DNA of 38,801 nt, taken from NCBI GenBank assembly GCA_947525005.1, contig CANNUY010000016.1:1-38801 (forward strand), given 5' to 3'. Source of the DNA: an uncultured Candidatus Melainabacteria bacterium. Its GTDB lineage: Bacteria; Cyanobacteriota; Vampirovibrionia; Gastranaerophilales; Gastranaerophilaceae. Both the position numbers and the translations under genes were made by a program. The notes beneath the pieces are model-generated. The model was not told the origin of the DNA, made no database searches, and saw nothing but the letters and a program-made list of their open reading frames with translations. Below are positions 26,133 through 33,906 of this stretch, piece after piece (position 1 is the first letter of the stretch; the number at the start of each line of letters is the position of its first letter).

Positions 26133-26780
26133 TTATTCCAAGTTCTCTTTATCTTCATCTAGAGTTGCTTTGTGGCAATCTGTACCACCAGTTTTTATAA
26201 GGTTGTATTTATCAGCAATTTTTTTAACATCTTCTGATGTGTGAAATCTAATAAATCTTCTGTGTCGTCTGTATGGGTAATATGTTTCAATTCCATCTAG
26301 TCCGTAAGAGATTAATTTTTTTACGAATTTATCTAAGTTTAATGCCCAACAACACGCAGGGTGTGCAAGAACAGCTATTCCACCTGCGTTGTGGATAGCT
26401 TTAATAAGTTTTTTGATATCTCTTGTGGCAAAAATTCTTATTATATCAAGTTCAGTTCCTTTTTTAGTTTTTGCCATAAATTTGTTTAATTCTTTGTTTT
26501 CTATATCAATCCCATATCCTAAAAGGTGCATAAATACGTATCCACACCAACAATCAAATTCGACACCTTTTAATACAATGTCGTCAGAAAATTGTTTATG
26601 ACCATCTACTGTGTTATGGTCGCAAATTGCTATTTTTTTATAATTAAGTTGTTTTGCTTCTTCTATGATTTTTTGAAAATCAGCTTTCCCGTCTGAATAA
26701 TTAGTGTGTATATGTAGATTGACAGAGTCAAAATAATCTTCTTCTTTAAAACTTTTAATTAATTCTTTAATATCTTCCAT
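26133..26780 (-). CDS. PHP-domain phosphoesterase
   Basis: Metal-dependent phosphoesterase of the PHP superfamily. The 215-residue product has the four metal-binding motifs in order: NLHIHTNYSDG (His23 and His25), AICDHNTVDG, LAHPACCW and GGTDCH. Relatives of this size include 3',5'-nucleoside bisphosphate phosphatases (RNase AM/YciV) and histidinol-phosphatase-like enzymes; the N-terminal pattern H-x-H-T-x-x-S-D-G favours the YciV-like side, but the exact substrate is unclear. The GVEFDCW segment fits the family's G-x-E motif. It lies between the repeat block and the divergent five-gene operon, 56 bp from that operon. No good Shine-Dalgarno is visible before its ATG. Confidence 0.88.
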   Translation of the reverse strand: MEDIKELIKSFKEEDYFDSVNLHIHTNYSDGKADFQKIIEEAKQLNYKKIAICDHNTVDGHKQFSDDIVLKGVEFDCWCGYVFMHLLGYGIDIENKELNKFMAKTKKGTELDIIRIFATRDIKKLIKAIHNAGGIAVLAHPACCWALNLDKFVKKLISYGLDGIETYYPYRRHRRFIRFHTSEDVKKIADKYNLIKTGGTDCHKATLDEDKENLE

Positions 26781-26836
26781 TTTCTTATTTACAATTAGCT
26801 TTTAACGTACTAAAATTATACAATAAGAAGGACGAT

Positions 26837-27793
26837 ATGGCTAAGAAAAATATAACAATTTTTGAAATATTTTTACAAGGATTAGGTCTATACTTTTCTA
26901 ATATAGACAGATTTTTGATATATATGTTGTTTCCAATTCTTGGTCAACTAGCAGGGTTAGTGATAACAGTATGTTTGTTATATTTCTTTGCTAACTATAA
27001 TACGATGCTTTTAGCGTCACTTCCTATCTTGAAAAATCAAACTTATGCAAATATAACTATAGTAGTTGTTTTGTTACCAGCGATTATTCTTTGGGTTAAA
27101 TCGTTTGCTGATTATATGATTGCATATTCTGCTGTTAATTCAATGACTGATAATATGCTTAAATCAGAACGTGTTTACGATTTTCCTGCACATACAAAGA
27201 TGGTGACAAGACGAGGTTTTGCATATTTTAATTTATGTGTAATGTTTTTAGCGTTGATGTTCTTAACTTCAATTCCTATTTTCATGGTATTTGGTTGGAT
27301 TTTGTTAGTTTATTACGCATTTATATTCCAAATATTTATATTTGAACCAGAACTTTCTCCAGGAGATTGTTTTAAGAAAAGTGCTTCTTATGTTTCAGGG
27401 AACTTCAGAAGAACTTTTTCAATGATAGCTTTAGTTGGGGTATTTACTTATATAATTGTTCCTCAGTTGGTTTTGACATTCTTTACTACAGTAAAAACTG
27501 TGGATTGGTTAAAGGGTATAATTGTTCAATATATTTCAGTTCCATCATTAGATTCTGTTAATATGGTTCTTTCGGCAATGGGTATTGCTCAGATTATGCC
27601 TAAACAGGTTGCATTATTCATTGTACAATTCTTGATAATTATTATGGTAATTCAATTATTATTACCTTTACGAGTTATTTGTATGTGTTTATGGTATAAA
27701 AATTTCTATAATAATGCAGGAGCGATGAAGAAAATCGATGATAGAATTCTTGATAGAGCCGGTGTACCAACTAAAAAGAAACGAAAGAAATAA
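26837..27793 (+). CDS. Polytopic membrane protein of unknown function
   Basis: The 318-residue protein has about five or six long hydrophobic segments: FLIYMLFPILGQLAGLVITV, ITIVVVLLPAIILWV, FNLCVMFLALMFLTSIPIFM and its continuation, FSMIALVGVFTYIIVPQLVL, and FIVQFLIIIMVIQLLLPLRV. The C-terminus is strongly basic (TKKKRKK), which favours a cytoplasmic tail. The segment ELSPGDCFKKSASYVSGNFR resembles the amphipathic loop of DUF975-like or GlpM-like membrane proteins, but I cannot name a family. AGAAGGA lies about 5 nt before ATG. The stop overlaps the next start (TAATG at 27791-27795), so the zinc-ribbon gene is translationally coupled to it. Confidence 0.85.
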   Translation: MAKKNITIFEIFLQGLGLYFSNIDRFLIYMLFPILGQLAGLVITVCLLYFFANYNTMLLASLPILKNQTYANITIVVVLLPAIILWVKSFADYMIAYSAVNSMTDNMLKSERVYDFPAHTKMVTRRGFAYFNLCVMFLALMFLTSIPIFMVFGWILLVYYAFIFQIFIFEPELSPGDCFKKSASYVSGNFRRTFSMIALVGVFTYIIVPQLVLTFFTTVKTVDWLKGIIVQYISVPSLDSVNMVLSAMGIAQIMPKQVALFIVQFLIIIMVIQLLLPLRVICMCLWYKNFYNNAGAMKKIDDRILDRAGVPTKKKRKK

Positions 27794-28032
27794 TGTTTAA
27801 ATGTAAAAACTGTAACTCAATAGACAAATTTGAATTGATGTTTTCGCCTGATTATAAGGGTAAAAAGAGGTTTTCGTATTCTTATAACGAGAATAATGAA
27901 ATAGAAATGCTTGTCGATGGTTACACATTTGTTCCTGATTTGATGTTTATGAATCAGTTTGCAGTATGCAGATACTGTGGTCAAATTTATATGTGGGAAT
28001 ATGAGGACGGTTATTTAAAGAAAGGCAAATAA
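27793..28032 (+). CDS. Small zinc-ribbon protein
   Basis: The 79-residue protein has two CxxC pairs, MFKCKNCNS at the N-terminus and VCRYCGQIY near residue 60, which fit a four-cysteine zinc ribbon with a roughly 50-residue insertion. There is no membrane segment. Zinc ribbons of this size usually bind nucleic acid or protein; the partner is unknown. It overlaps the upstream membrane-protein stop by one base (TAATG) and its own stop abuts the ATG of rph with no gap, so it is part of the same mRNA and probably coupled in translation on both sides. Confidence 0.8.
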   Translation: MFKCKNCNSIDKFELMFSPDYKGKKRFSYSYNENNEIEMLVDGYTFVPDLMFMNQFAVCRYCGQIYMWEYEDGYLKKGK

Positions 28033-28737
28033 ATGAGAGCGAATGGAAGAAAAAATAATGAATTAAGACCTGTAAAATTCACAAGAAACTTTACTATACA
28101 CGCATTAGGTTCTGTGTTGGTTGAATTTGGAAATACAAAAGTAATCACGACAGCTTCTGTTGATTATAAAAAACCAAAATGGATGGAACAAGATGACAAT
28201 AGAGGCTGGATAACGGCTGAATATTCATTGTTACCATCTGCAACAAACACTCGTTGTTCAAGAGAGAGAAACAAAGTTTCTGGAAGAACTCATGAAATAC
28301 AAAGACTTATCGGAAGAAGTCTTAGAGCGTGTGTTGATTTAGAAAAAATGAATAATATCACAATAACAATAGATGCAGATGTAATACAAGCAGATGGTGG
28401 AACGAGAACTGCAAGTATTTGTGGTGGGTTTGTTGCATTGAGAGATGCTGTTAATAAACTTTTAGAAAGCGGTGACTTAAAAGAAAACCCTATAATTGAA
28501 CCTATAGGGGCAATATCTATTGGAATAATAGATGATGAAATTAGATTAGATTTAGATTATGAAGAAGATTCTCATGCTAGAGTTGATTCAAATGTTATAT
28601 TGACTAAAAGTGGAAAAATTGTAGATTTTCAAACAACTGCTGAGGGTGAACCTTATGAAAAATCTCAAATGATAGAGTTGTTTGACACTGCAAAAACGGG
28701 TATTGATACTATTATAAAAATGTATGAAACTTTATAG
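28033..28737 (+). CDS. rph: Ribonuclease PH
   Basis: Phosphorolytic 3'-5' exoribonuclease that trims the 3' ends of tRNA precursors, working as a hexameric ring in the cytoplasm. The 234-residue product is of normal length with the family landmarks: the N-terminal MRANGRKNNELRPVKFTRNF (RPDGR in most members, here with Asn for Asp), GSVLVEFGNTKVITTASV, GWITAEYSLLPSATNTR, the phosphate-binding segment SGRTHEIQRLIGRSLR, and the catalytic-acid motif DADVIQADGGTRTASI. The start abuts the zinc-ribbon stop (TAAATG). It is the third gene of a five-gene run. Confidence 0.96.
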   Translation: MRANGRKNNELRPVKFTRNFTIHALGSVLVEFGNTKVITTASVDYKKPKWMEQDDNRGWITAEYSLLPSATNTRCSRERNKVSGRTHEIQRLIGRSLRACVDLEKMNNITITIDADVIQADGGTRTASICGGFVALRDAVNKLLESGDLKENPIIEPIGAISIGIIDDEIRLDLDYEEDSHARVDSNVILTKSGKIVDFQTTAEGEPYEKSQMIELFDTAKTGIDTIIKMYETL

Positions 28738-28794
28738 TTTTTATAATTTGTGGTATCTTTAAGTGTGATATCTTTAAACTTCTTTGGGGGTAAT

Positions 28795-29574
28795 GTGAAA
28801 AAAGTATTTTTGAATTTTGTATATATATTGGTAGCAGTTGTGCTTATGCAAAATATTGTATTAGCACAGACTTTCAAATTTGCACAAGTTACCGATTTGA
28901 GATTAAAAGATGATTCTGAAATTTTTGAGAAGATAGTTAAAGATATCAATCATACAAAAGATTTGGAGTTTGTTATTTTTTCAGGTGACAATATAGGAAG
29001 GGCGACACCTACTCTTTTAAAAAACTTTTTGACAGGTGCAAGAAAGTTGAATAAACCTTATTATGTTTCGTTAGGAACAAAAGACGTTTCAAAAGTTAAT
29101 AAGATGACAAAAAAGACATATATTGAAACTGTAAGAAAATATAATTTAAAGCAACCAAAAGAAACAAATTTTGTGTTTAAGAAAAAGAATCTTGTGTTCA
29201 TTGTTGTCGATGGTAGTAAAGAAATTGTCCCTTCAAACAACGGGTATTATACGCCTGAAACTATTGAATGGGTAGATAAACAACTTTCTAAATATTCTCA
29301 AAATAAGGTTATAATTTTGCAATATTATCCTGTTGGAAACAAACCTGATAACGAGTTGTATTATACATATAGTTCATTAGAATACTTGAAAATGTTACAT
29401 AATCATAGAAATGTTTTAGCAGTTGTATCAGGACACTATAGAAAAAATGAAGAAGTTGTGTTTGATGGAATAAATCATATAACTACACCAGAGGCAGTAA
29501 ATGGTAAATATAAAATCATTGAAATTGATTTAGATACAAACGATATTTTCACAATAGTAAAGGATGTTAAGTAA
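28795..29574 (+). CDS. Exported calcineurin-like metallophosphoesterase fold with decayed active site
   Basis: The GTG at 28795 is chosen because GGGGG (28786-28790) precedes it and the product then starts MKKVFLNFVYILVAVVL with a signal peptide likely cleaved after VLA (residue 24). The open frame extends 15 codons upstream without a ribosome site. The mature part follows the metallophosphoesterase order: AQVTDLRLK (normally D-x-H; here Asp34-Leu-Arg36), FSGDNIG (Gly64-Asp65-Asn66 kept), VSLGTKD (normally G-N-H-D), LQYYP (normally H-x-P) and VSGHYRK (normally G-H-x-H). Most metal-binding His are replaced, so it is probably not a standard phosphatase. Its stop overlaps the next start (TAATG). 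Location periplasmic. Role unknown. Confidence 0.78.
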   Translation: MKKVFLNFVYILVAVVLMQNIVLAQTFKFAQVTDLRLKDDSEIFEKIVKDINHTKDLEFVIFSGDNIGRATPTLLKNFLTGARKLNKPYYVSLGTKDVSKVNKMTKKTYIETVRKYNLKQPKETNFVFKKKNLVFIVVDGSKEIVPSNNGYYTPETIEWVDKQLSKYSQNKVIILQYYPVGNKPDNELYYTYSSLEYLKMLHNHRNVLAVVSGHYRKNEEVVFDGINHITTPEAVNGKYKIIEIDLDTNDIFTIVKDVK

Positions 29575-30218
29575 TGGCTATAAAGACAGTTATATTTGAT
29601 TTGGACGGAACATTGTTATATTCATTAGAAGATTTAAAGGATAGTGTTAATTTTGTGATGAAGAAACATGGTTTCAGAGAATATACGATTGATGAAGTAA
29701 GGGAAGCTATTGGAAATGGCGTTAGACTGTTGATGGAAAGAATTTTGCCTAAAGATATTGATAAAAACTTGTTTGAAGAATGTTTGTCTGAATTTAAAGA
29801 AAATTATTCAAAGAATATGTATAACAAGACAAAGCCTTATGATGGGGTTTTAGACATGTTAAAGGCTTTAAGGGAAGAAGGTTATAATATTGCAGTTCTG
29901 TCAAATAAATTTGATTCAGCAGTGAAGGAATTATCTAATAAGTATTTTGGAGAACTTGTTGATTTGGCAGTTGGTCAAAAAGAGGGTGTAAAAGAAAAAC
30001 CATCTCCATTAGGAATTCAAGAGATAGCGAAAGAGCTTGATACTGATATTGAAACTTGCATAATGGTAGGTGATTCAGAGGTGGATATTCAAACAGCAAA
30101 TAATGCAGGCATAGATTGTATAAGTGTAACTTGGGGATATAAGAACATAGATTTCTTGTATGATAATGGAGCAACAAAATTGGTTTATGCACCTGAAGAT
30201 ATACTTGAATTATTGTAG
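29574..30218 (+). CDS. gph: HAD-family phosphatase, phosphoglycolate phosphatase-like
   Basis: Haloacid-dehalogenase phosphatase. The 214-residue protein has motif I VIFDLDGTLLYS (nucleophile Asp9, acid Asp11), a helical cap with IGNGVRLLMERIL, motif II VLSNK, the motif III lysine in KEKPSP, and motif IV IMVGDSEVDIQTANNAGI. The cap and the G-(N)-G-V-R-x-L-(M/L) segment are typical of Gph, which clears 2-phosphoglycolate, but related HADs (PpaX pyrophosphatase, nucleotidases) look similar, so the symbol is tentative. The ATG overlaps the stop of the preceding gene by one base. It closes the five-gene run; a repeat block follows directly. Confidence 0.85.
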   Translation: MAIKTVIFDLDGTLLYSLEDLKDSVNFVMKKHGFREYTIDEVREAIGNGVRLLMERILPKDIDKNLFEECLSEFKENYSKNMYNKTKPYDGVLDMLKALREEGYNIAVLSNKFDSAVKELSNKYFGELVDLAVGQKEGVKEKPSPLGIQEIAKELDTDIETCIMVGDSEVDIQTANNAGIDCISVTWGYKNIDFLYDNGATKLVYAPEDILELL

Positions 30219-30231
30219 TATTTAGTGTGAT

Positions 30232-30480
30232 ACTCCATAAATCAACGGTTCTGCGTACATAAAAAAAGACTTTTTCTGGATTACCACGTCGCTCACGTTG
30301 TTCACGACTCGTAATGACGTTATTTTACAAACGTCATTGCGAAAATTTGCAACGCAAATTTGTGGCAATCCATAAACCAACGGTTCTGCATGTTTAGAGT
30401 GATGCTGAAATAAATTCAGCATGACACATACACAACCATCCCAAACGTTGTCCTGAACTTGTTTCAGGACCCCTGCGAAC
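30232..30480. repeat. Dispersed-repeat mosaic filling a 335-nt gap
   Basis: The gap 30219-30553 holds two copies of CCATAAA(T/C)CAACGGTTCTGC (30235 and 30370), an inverted pair of the CGTCATT(G)CGA unit (forward 30332-30342, reverse ending near 30320, each followed by a variant of GCAACG...GTGGCAATCC), a stem ATGCTGAA / TTCAGCAT around 30402-30423, and GTCCTGAACTTGTTTCAG at about 30451. The minus-strand frame over it reads LKQVQD, MLNLFQH and AEPLVYG, familiar repeat-derived peptides, so it is not called as a gene. Confidence 0.82.
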
Positions 30481-30553
30481 ACATAAAATATTCCCACTAG
30501 CAAAAATTATTTTCAGCTACGTTTTATAAATAACGATAGAATGGAGTATAATT

Positions 30554-30901
30554 ATGCACATATCAGCGATAAATAGTGTTTCTATGAAAGGAGCACAAGA
30601 TATCAAACCACAACCTCAAGAAAAACAACAAAAGTTTACAGATAAGTTTCAAACAAAATTAAAAAACTCAGCAGATATGTCTGATTGTATAACTGTTCCA
30701 AGAACTATTTTTAAAGGATATTTAGGTATAATGGCAGGTACATCGGCATTAACAGCAGGTTCTTTTGTTAAAAATCCTGCTATGAAAAAAGGTTTATCAT
30801 TAACAGGGGTTGCTTTATCAATGTATGGAACTTGGTCGTTTGTAAGACCTTATATTTTGAAAGGCTCTGTGCCTACTGTTAATTTAAACGACAAAAAATA
30901 G
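30554..30901 (+). CDS. Small membrane protein of unknown function (115 aa)
   Basis: Begins MHISAINSVSMKGAQDIKPQPQ, a polar N-terminus of the M-x-I...(F/M)-x-G type that I associate with many unknown proteins of this bacterial group, then a Gln/Lys-rich stretch and two hydrophobic segments near residues 55-72 (GYLGIMAGTSALTAGSFV) and 78-98 (MKKGLSLTGVALSMYGTWSFV), a likely helical hairpin. The tail is basic. GGAG (30543-30546 region) about 7 nt before the ATG supports the start. It stands alone between the repeat block and the convergent GNAT gene. No function can be proposed. Confidence 0.75.
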   Translation: MHISAINSVSMKGAQDIKPQPQEKQQKFTDKFQTKLKNSADMSDCITVPRTIFKGYLGIMAGTSALTAGSFVKNPAMKKGLSLTGVALSMYGTWSFVRPYILKGSVPTVNLNDKK

Positions 30902-30951
30902 TCACTAAAAATTTTAAGAATAGATTTAGTTTTTTATACTTCTTGTTTCAA

Positions 30952-31938
30952 CTATTTTGAAACAGGAAGGTATGCTTGAGTGTATGAGTAATCCTCTTTA
31001 AAACCAATGTTTCTATACATTTTTAGAGCATTGTAGTTGTCTGTTTCTGTTGTAACATTGATTTCTGTATAGAATTTCAAACCAGCTTCAACTTGTTCTT
31101 TAATAGTGCCAACAGTGTTTTTTAATAGATGTTGAGAATAACCTTTTCCACGGAATTCTTTGTTGATTGCAACTAATGGTATGTTTGTAATCTTTCCACC
31201 TGTAACATTTGCGAAAGCGAAACCTACAGGTTTTTCAAGGTGTAACAAAACAGAAGTTGCTTCAGGTAAGAACTCGCCATAGATACCTTCTACAATCTTA
31301 TCTATGATATCTTCAGTCCCTTCCATTGACTTAAATCTTGTGTCAAACAAGGCATCAGAAGTGTTTTTGAAGTTTTCGTGAATGATTTTTATAGCCTCTT
31401 TTTTATATGAGCTTTTCCAAGTACCTACTCTTAATTGGTATCCAAGATGTGGTGGTGTTACGTTATCAAACACAAGTTTTGAATCTGGGTTGTTGAACAT
31501 AAATCTAAGTACAGCAAGACCCACAAATTTGAATCCAAAGTGAGCAATATCACCTGCAAAATCAACTTGGTTACTCATCATAGGATAGCAGACTACTGAT
31601 TTTTTTCTGATTTGAGTTGTACGAGCTAGAAATTCTTCGATAAGAAGTTTTCTTTTCGTGATTAAATCTTCATCACCTAGACAGTGGATTAAGTTTAACT
31701 CAATTGATTCAGAAATAGCAGTTGTGTAAACAAGAAACGCAGTTGGAAAACCGTTTTCATCAAGCACTAAGCATTGAATAAGTTGTTTATCGATTGCATC
31801 AATAAATTCTTCAAATTCAAGAGGTGGTAGTTCAAACCTGTATTCAGAGATTGCTTTAGAATAAAAATCGTTGTAAAGACCTTTGAATATAAGTGAGTTT
31901 TCTCTTGTTAAACTATCTACTTTGTAAGTGTTTTGCAT
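30952..31938 (-). CDS. GNAT-family N-acetyltransferase
   Basis: The 328-residue protein has a C-terminal GNAT fold: the acetyl-CoA pyrophosphate loop is FRGKGYSQHLL (R-x-x-G-x-x), preceded by the strand NIPLVAINKE and followed by the typical YTEINVTTETDNYNALKMYRNIGFKE. The N-terminal half (about 1-160) looks like a second, degenerate GNAT half without the loop, so this may be a tandem GNAT. The acceptor is unknown. It starts 22 nt after the ribBA stop with AAGGA before the ATG, so it is probably the last gene of the ribE-ribBA transcript, though nothing ties it to flavin synthesis. A stem-loop overlaps its stop codon (30941-30967). Confidence 0.85.
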   Translation of the reverse strand: MQNTYKVDSLTRENSLIFKGLYNDFYSKAISEYRFELPPLEFEEFIDAIDKQLIQCLVLDENGFPTAFLVYTTAISESIELNLIHCLGDEDLITKRKLLIEEFLARTTQIRKKSVVCYPMMSNQVDFAGDIAHFGFKFVGLAVLRFMFNNPDSKLVFDNVTPPHLGYQLRVGTWKSSYKKEAIKIIHENFKNTSDALFDTRFKSMEGTEDIIDKIVEGIYGEFLPEATSVLLHLEKPVGFAFANVTGGKITNIPLVAINKEFRGKGYSQHLLKNTVGTIKEQVEAGLKFYTEINVTTETDNYNALKMYRNIGFKEDYSYTQAYLPVSK

Positions 31939-31960
31939 TATTAAATATCCTTATAGCCCA

Positions 31961-33175
31961 TTATAATGTGTGATGCATTTTTTCTCGTTTTGTATCAAGA
32001 TATCGTTTATTATATTTGTTGATATCTGATTTTATATTAATTATATCATTTATTTTTAATCCGTAACCCTTTAAACCTATGATTTTTTTTGGATTATTAG
32101 TAATCAGATTAAAATTATTAAAACCTAAATCTCTAATGATTTGAGCGCCTGCACCGTAATCTCTCAAATCAACAGGAAAGCCAAGAGATATATTTGCTTG
32201 AATAGTGTCTTGACCTTTATCTTGAAGAGCGTAGGCTTTAATTTTATTTACAAGTCCAATTCCACGACCCTCGTGGTTACGCATATAGATAACAGCGCCT
32301 TTTCCATAATCTTCAATCATCATTAGAGCTTTGTGAAGTTGCTCGTTGCAATCGCATCTTAGACTATGAAGAACATCGCCTGTAAAACATTCGCTGTGAA
32401 CTCTAATCATAGGAATTTTATCTGAACCATCGTCTTTTACTACGGCAACGTGTTCATCACCTGTTAGAGTGTTTGTGTAGCCATAGATTTTGAAGTGACC
32501 AAATTGGGTTGGCAAATCAGCTACTGCATCTCTTGAGATTATTTTTTCTTGTTGAAGTCTATATGCAATCAAATCTTCAACGGTTATAAACTTGATATTG
32601 TGAGCTTTAGCGAACTTCATTAGTTCATCACGGCGAGCCATTGAACCATCATCGTTTAAAATCTCACACATAACGCCAGCAGGTCTGTGACCTGATAATC
32701 TCGCTAAGTCAACTACAGCTTCTGTGTGACCGGCTCTTTGAAGAACACCTGCTTTTCTTGCAACGCAAGGGAACAAATGTCCTGGACGTCTTAAATCTGA
32801 TGGTTGAGCATCAGGTGCTATTGCTACTTCTATTGTTTTTGCTCTGTCAAATGCTGAAATTCCTGTTGTTACACCGTATTTTTCAGATGCATCAATGCTT
32901 AGCGTGAATGCTGTTTTCATCTGTTCAGTATTTTGTTCAACCATTTGAGGAAGTTCTAGTTTTTCAGCTATGTCATCAGAAATTGCAAGACAAACGAGCC
33001 CTCTAGCCATTTTTGTCATAAAGTTTATGACATCAGGTGTGGCATATTGTGCTGAGCAAATTAAGTCACCTTCGTTTTCTCTTGATGTGTCATCTGCCAC
33101 TATTAGTGGCTTTCCTTGTTTAAAATCTTCTATGGCTGATTCTATTGAATCAAATTTTATTTCTTCATCTAACAT
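31961..33175 (-). CDS. ribBA: Bifunctional 3,4-dihydroxy-2-butanone-4-phosphate synthase / GTP cyclohydrolase II
   Basis: Makes both precursors of riboflavin: the N-terminal domain (about 1-205) converts ribulose 5-phosphate to dihydroxybutanone phosphate, the C-terminal domain (about 210-400) opens GTP. Visible are SRENEGDLIC (Glu33, Glu35, Asp37), RRPGHLFPCVA, RAGHTEA (His150) and RPAGVMCEI for the first, and the zinc triad Cys263, Cys274, Cys276 in SECFTGDVLHSLRCDC plus HEGRGIGL for the second. At 404 residues it is full length. Its ATG directly follows the TAG of ribE with no gap, so the two are coupled. No ribD or ribH is in the window. Confidence 0.97.
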   Translation of the reverse strand: MLDEEIKFDSIESAIEDFKQGKPLIVADDTSRENEGDLICSAQYATPDVINFMTKMARGLVCLAISDDIAEKLELPQMVEQNTEQMKTAFTLSIDASEKYGVTTGISAFDRAKTIEVAIAPDAQPSDLRRPGHLFPCVARKAGVLQRAGHTEAVVDLARLSGHRPAGVMCEILNDDGSMARRDELMKFAKAHNIKFITVEDLIAYRLQQEKIISRDAVADLPTQFGHFKIYGYTNTLTGDEHVAVVKDDGSDKIPMIRVHSECFTGDVLHSLRCDCNEQLHKALMMIEDYGKGAVIYMRNHEGRGIGLVNKIKAYALQDKGQDTIQANISLGFPVDLRDYGAGAQIIRDLGFNNFNLITNNPKKIIGLKGYGLKINDIINIKSDINKYNKRYLDTKREKMHHTL

Positions 33176-33799
33176 CTATACAAACCCGTTTTCTTCTAAA
33201 AAGTTCATTGTTATACTATTATTTTTCGTTGATAAATTTTTTTCAACATATTTAGCTAAAATATCAAATTCAATGTTTACACTATCCTTTGATTTTAGTG
33301 TGTTTAATATGGTGTTGTTAAAGGTGTGTGGAATTATTGCAACAGAAACTGTGTTGTTGTTTATCTCTGCTATTGTTAGACTAATTCCATTAATTGTAAT
33401 TGAACCTTTTTTTACTACATAGTTTTCAAAATTTTTATCAAATTTTATTGATAAATCATAAAATTCGTTTTTGTTTATGATTGATACTATTTCACCAACC
33501 GTATCAATATGACCTGTGACTATATGTCCACCTAGTCTAGAGCTAAGAGATAAAGCTCTTTCAAGGTTTACAAAATCTCCTGATTTAAGTTCAGAAAAAT
33601 TTGTTATTTTAAATGTTTCTTCTGAAATATTTGCTGTAAATTCGTCTTTTTTAAGGTTTACTATAGTAAGACAAACTCCATTAACAGAAATACTGTCACC
33701 TAGTTTTGCATCTTCTAAAACAGTTTTTGATTTTATTGTGATTGTTGATTTTGTAATAGAGGAAATTTTTCCAATTTCTTCAATAATTCCTGTGAACAT
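33176..33799 (-). CDS. ribE: Riboflavin synthase, alpha chain
   Basis: Last enzyme of riboflavin synthesis, which dismutates two 6,7-dimethyl-8-ribityllumazine molecules. The 207-residue protein starts with the invariant MFTGIIEEIG and shows the internal duplication of the family: SISVNGVCLTI in the first barrel and SITINGISLTI in the second, plus RLGGHIVTGHID. The frame extends 26 codons further upstream but MFTGII is the universal N-terminus. No Shine-Dalgarno precedes it; an extended -10 lies 6 nt away. There is no room for an FMN riboswitch in the 107-nt gap to the adhesin, and none is seen. It heads ribE-ribBA-GNAT. Confidence 0.96.
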   Translation of the reverse strand: MFTGIIEEIGKISSITKSTITIKSKTVLEDAKLGDSISVNGVCLTIVNLKKDEFTANISEETFKITNFSELKSGDFVNLERALSLSSRLGGHIVTGHIDTVGEIVSIINKNEFYDLSIKFDKNFENYVVKKGSITINGISLTIAEINNNTVSVAIIPHTFNNTILNTLKSKDSVNIEFDILAKYVEKNLSTKNNSITMNFLEENGFV

Positions 33800-33805
33800 G
33801 GTTGT

Positions 33806-33814
33806 ATTGTAACA
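33806..33814 (-). promoter_or_regulatory. Extended -10 promoter of ribE, apparently leaderless
   Basis: On the minus strand TGTTACAAT fits the extended -10 form TGnTATAAT with one mismatch. The ATG of ribE is 6 nt downstream, where transcription should begin. No convincing -35 is seen, which an extended -10 can tolerate. Confidence 0.5.
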
Positions 33815-33841
33815 CAATTCCTTAATATTTAAAAGATATAA

Positions 33842-33870
33842 TTGAAATAGGTATATAAATACCTTATAAT
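33842..33870 (+). promoter_or_regulatory. Strong sigma70-type promoter of the adhesin, with a palindrome in the spacer
   Basis: TTGAAA (33842-33847), 17 bp spacer, TATAAT (33865-33870). The spacer contains AGGTAT-ATAA-ATACCT (33849-33864), placed where a repressor could block polymerase. A second, perfect palindrome ATATACGTATAT (33876-33887) covers the predicted transcription start. AGGG lies about 10 nt before the ATG at 33907. Confidence 0.6.
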
Positions 33871-33906
33871 TTAACATATACGTATATTAAGTTTAGGGTA
33901 TTATTA

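Noticed and set aside
30222..30503. Minus-strand open frame of 93 residues with LKQVQD and MLNLFQH peptides
   Set aside because: These peptides are translations of dispersed DNA repeats; there is no ribosome site or domain.
30941..30967. 11-bp stem overlapping the GNAT stop codon as a terminator
   Set aside because: No T tract follows on either strand; it resembles the TGTTTCA part of the dispersed repeats.
33800..33877. 26-codon N-terminal extension of ribE
   Set aside because: MFTGII is the universal start of riboflavin synthase alpha chains.
33800..33906. FMN riboswitch upstream of ribE
   Set aside because: The gap to the divergent adhesin is only about 107 nt, shows none of the conserved FMN-element blocks, and the -10 is 6 nt from the start.
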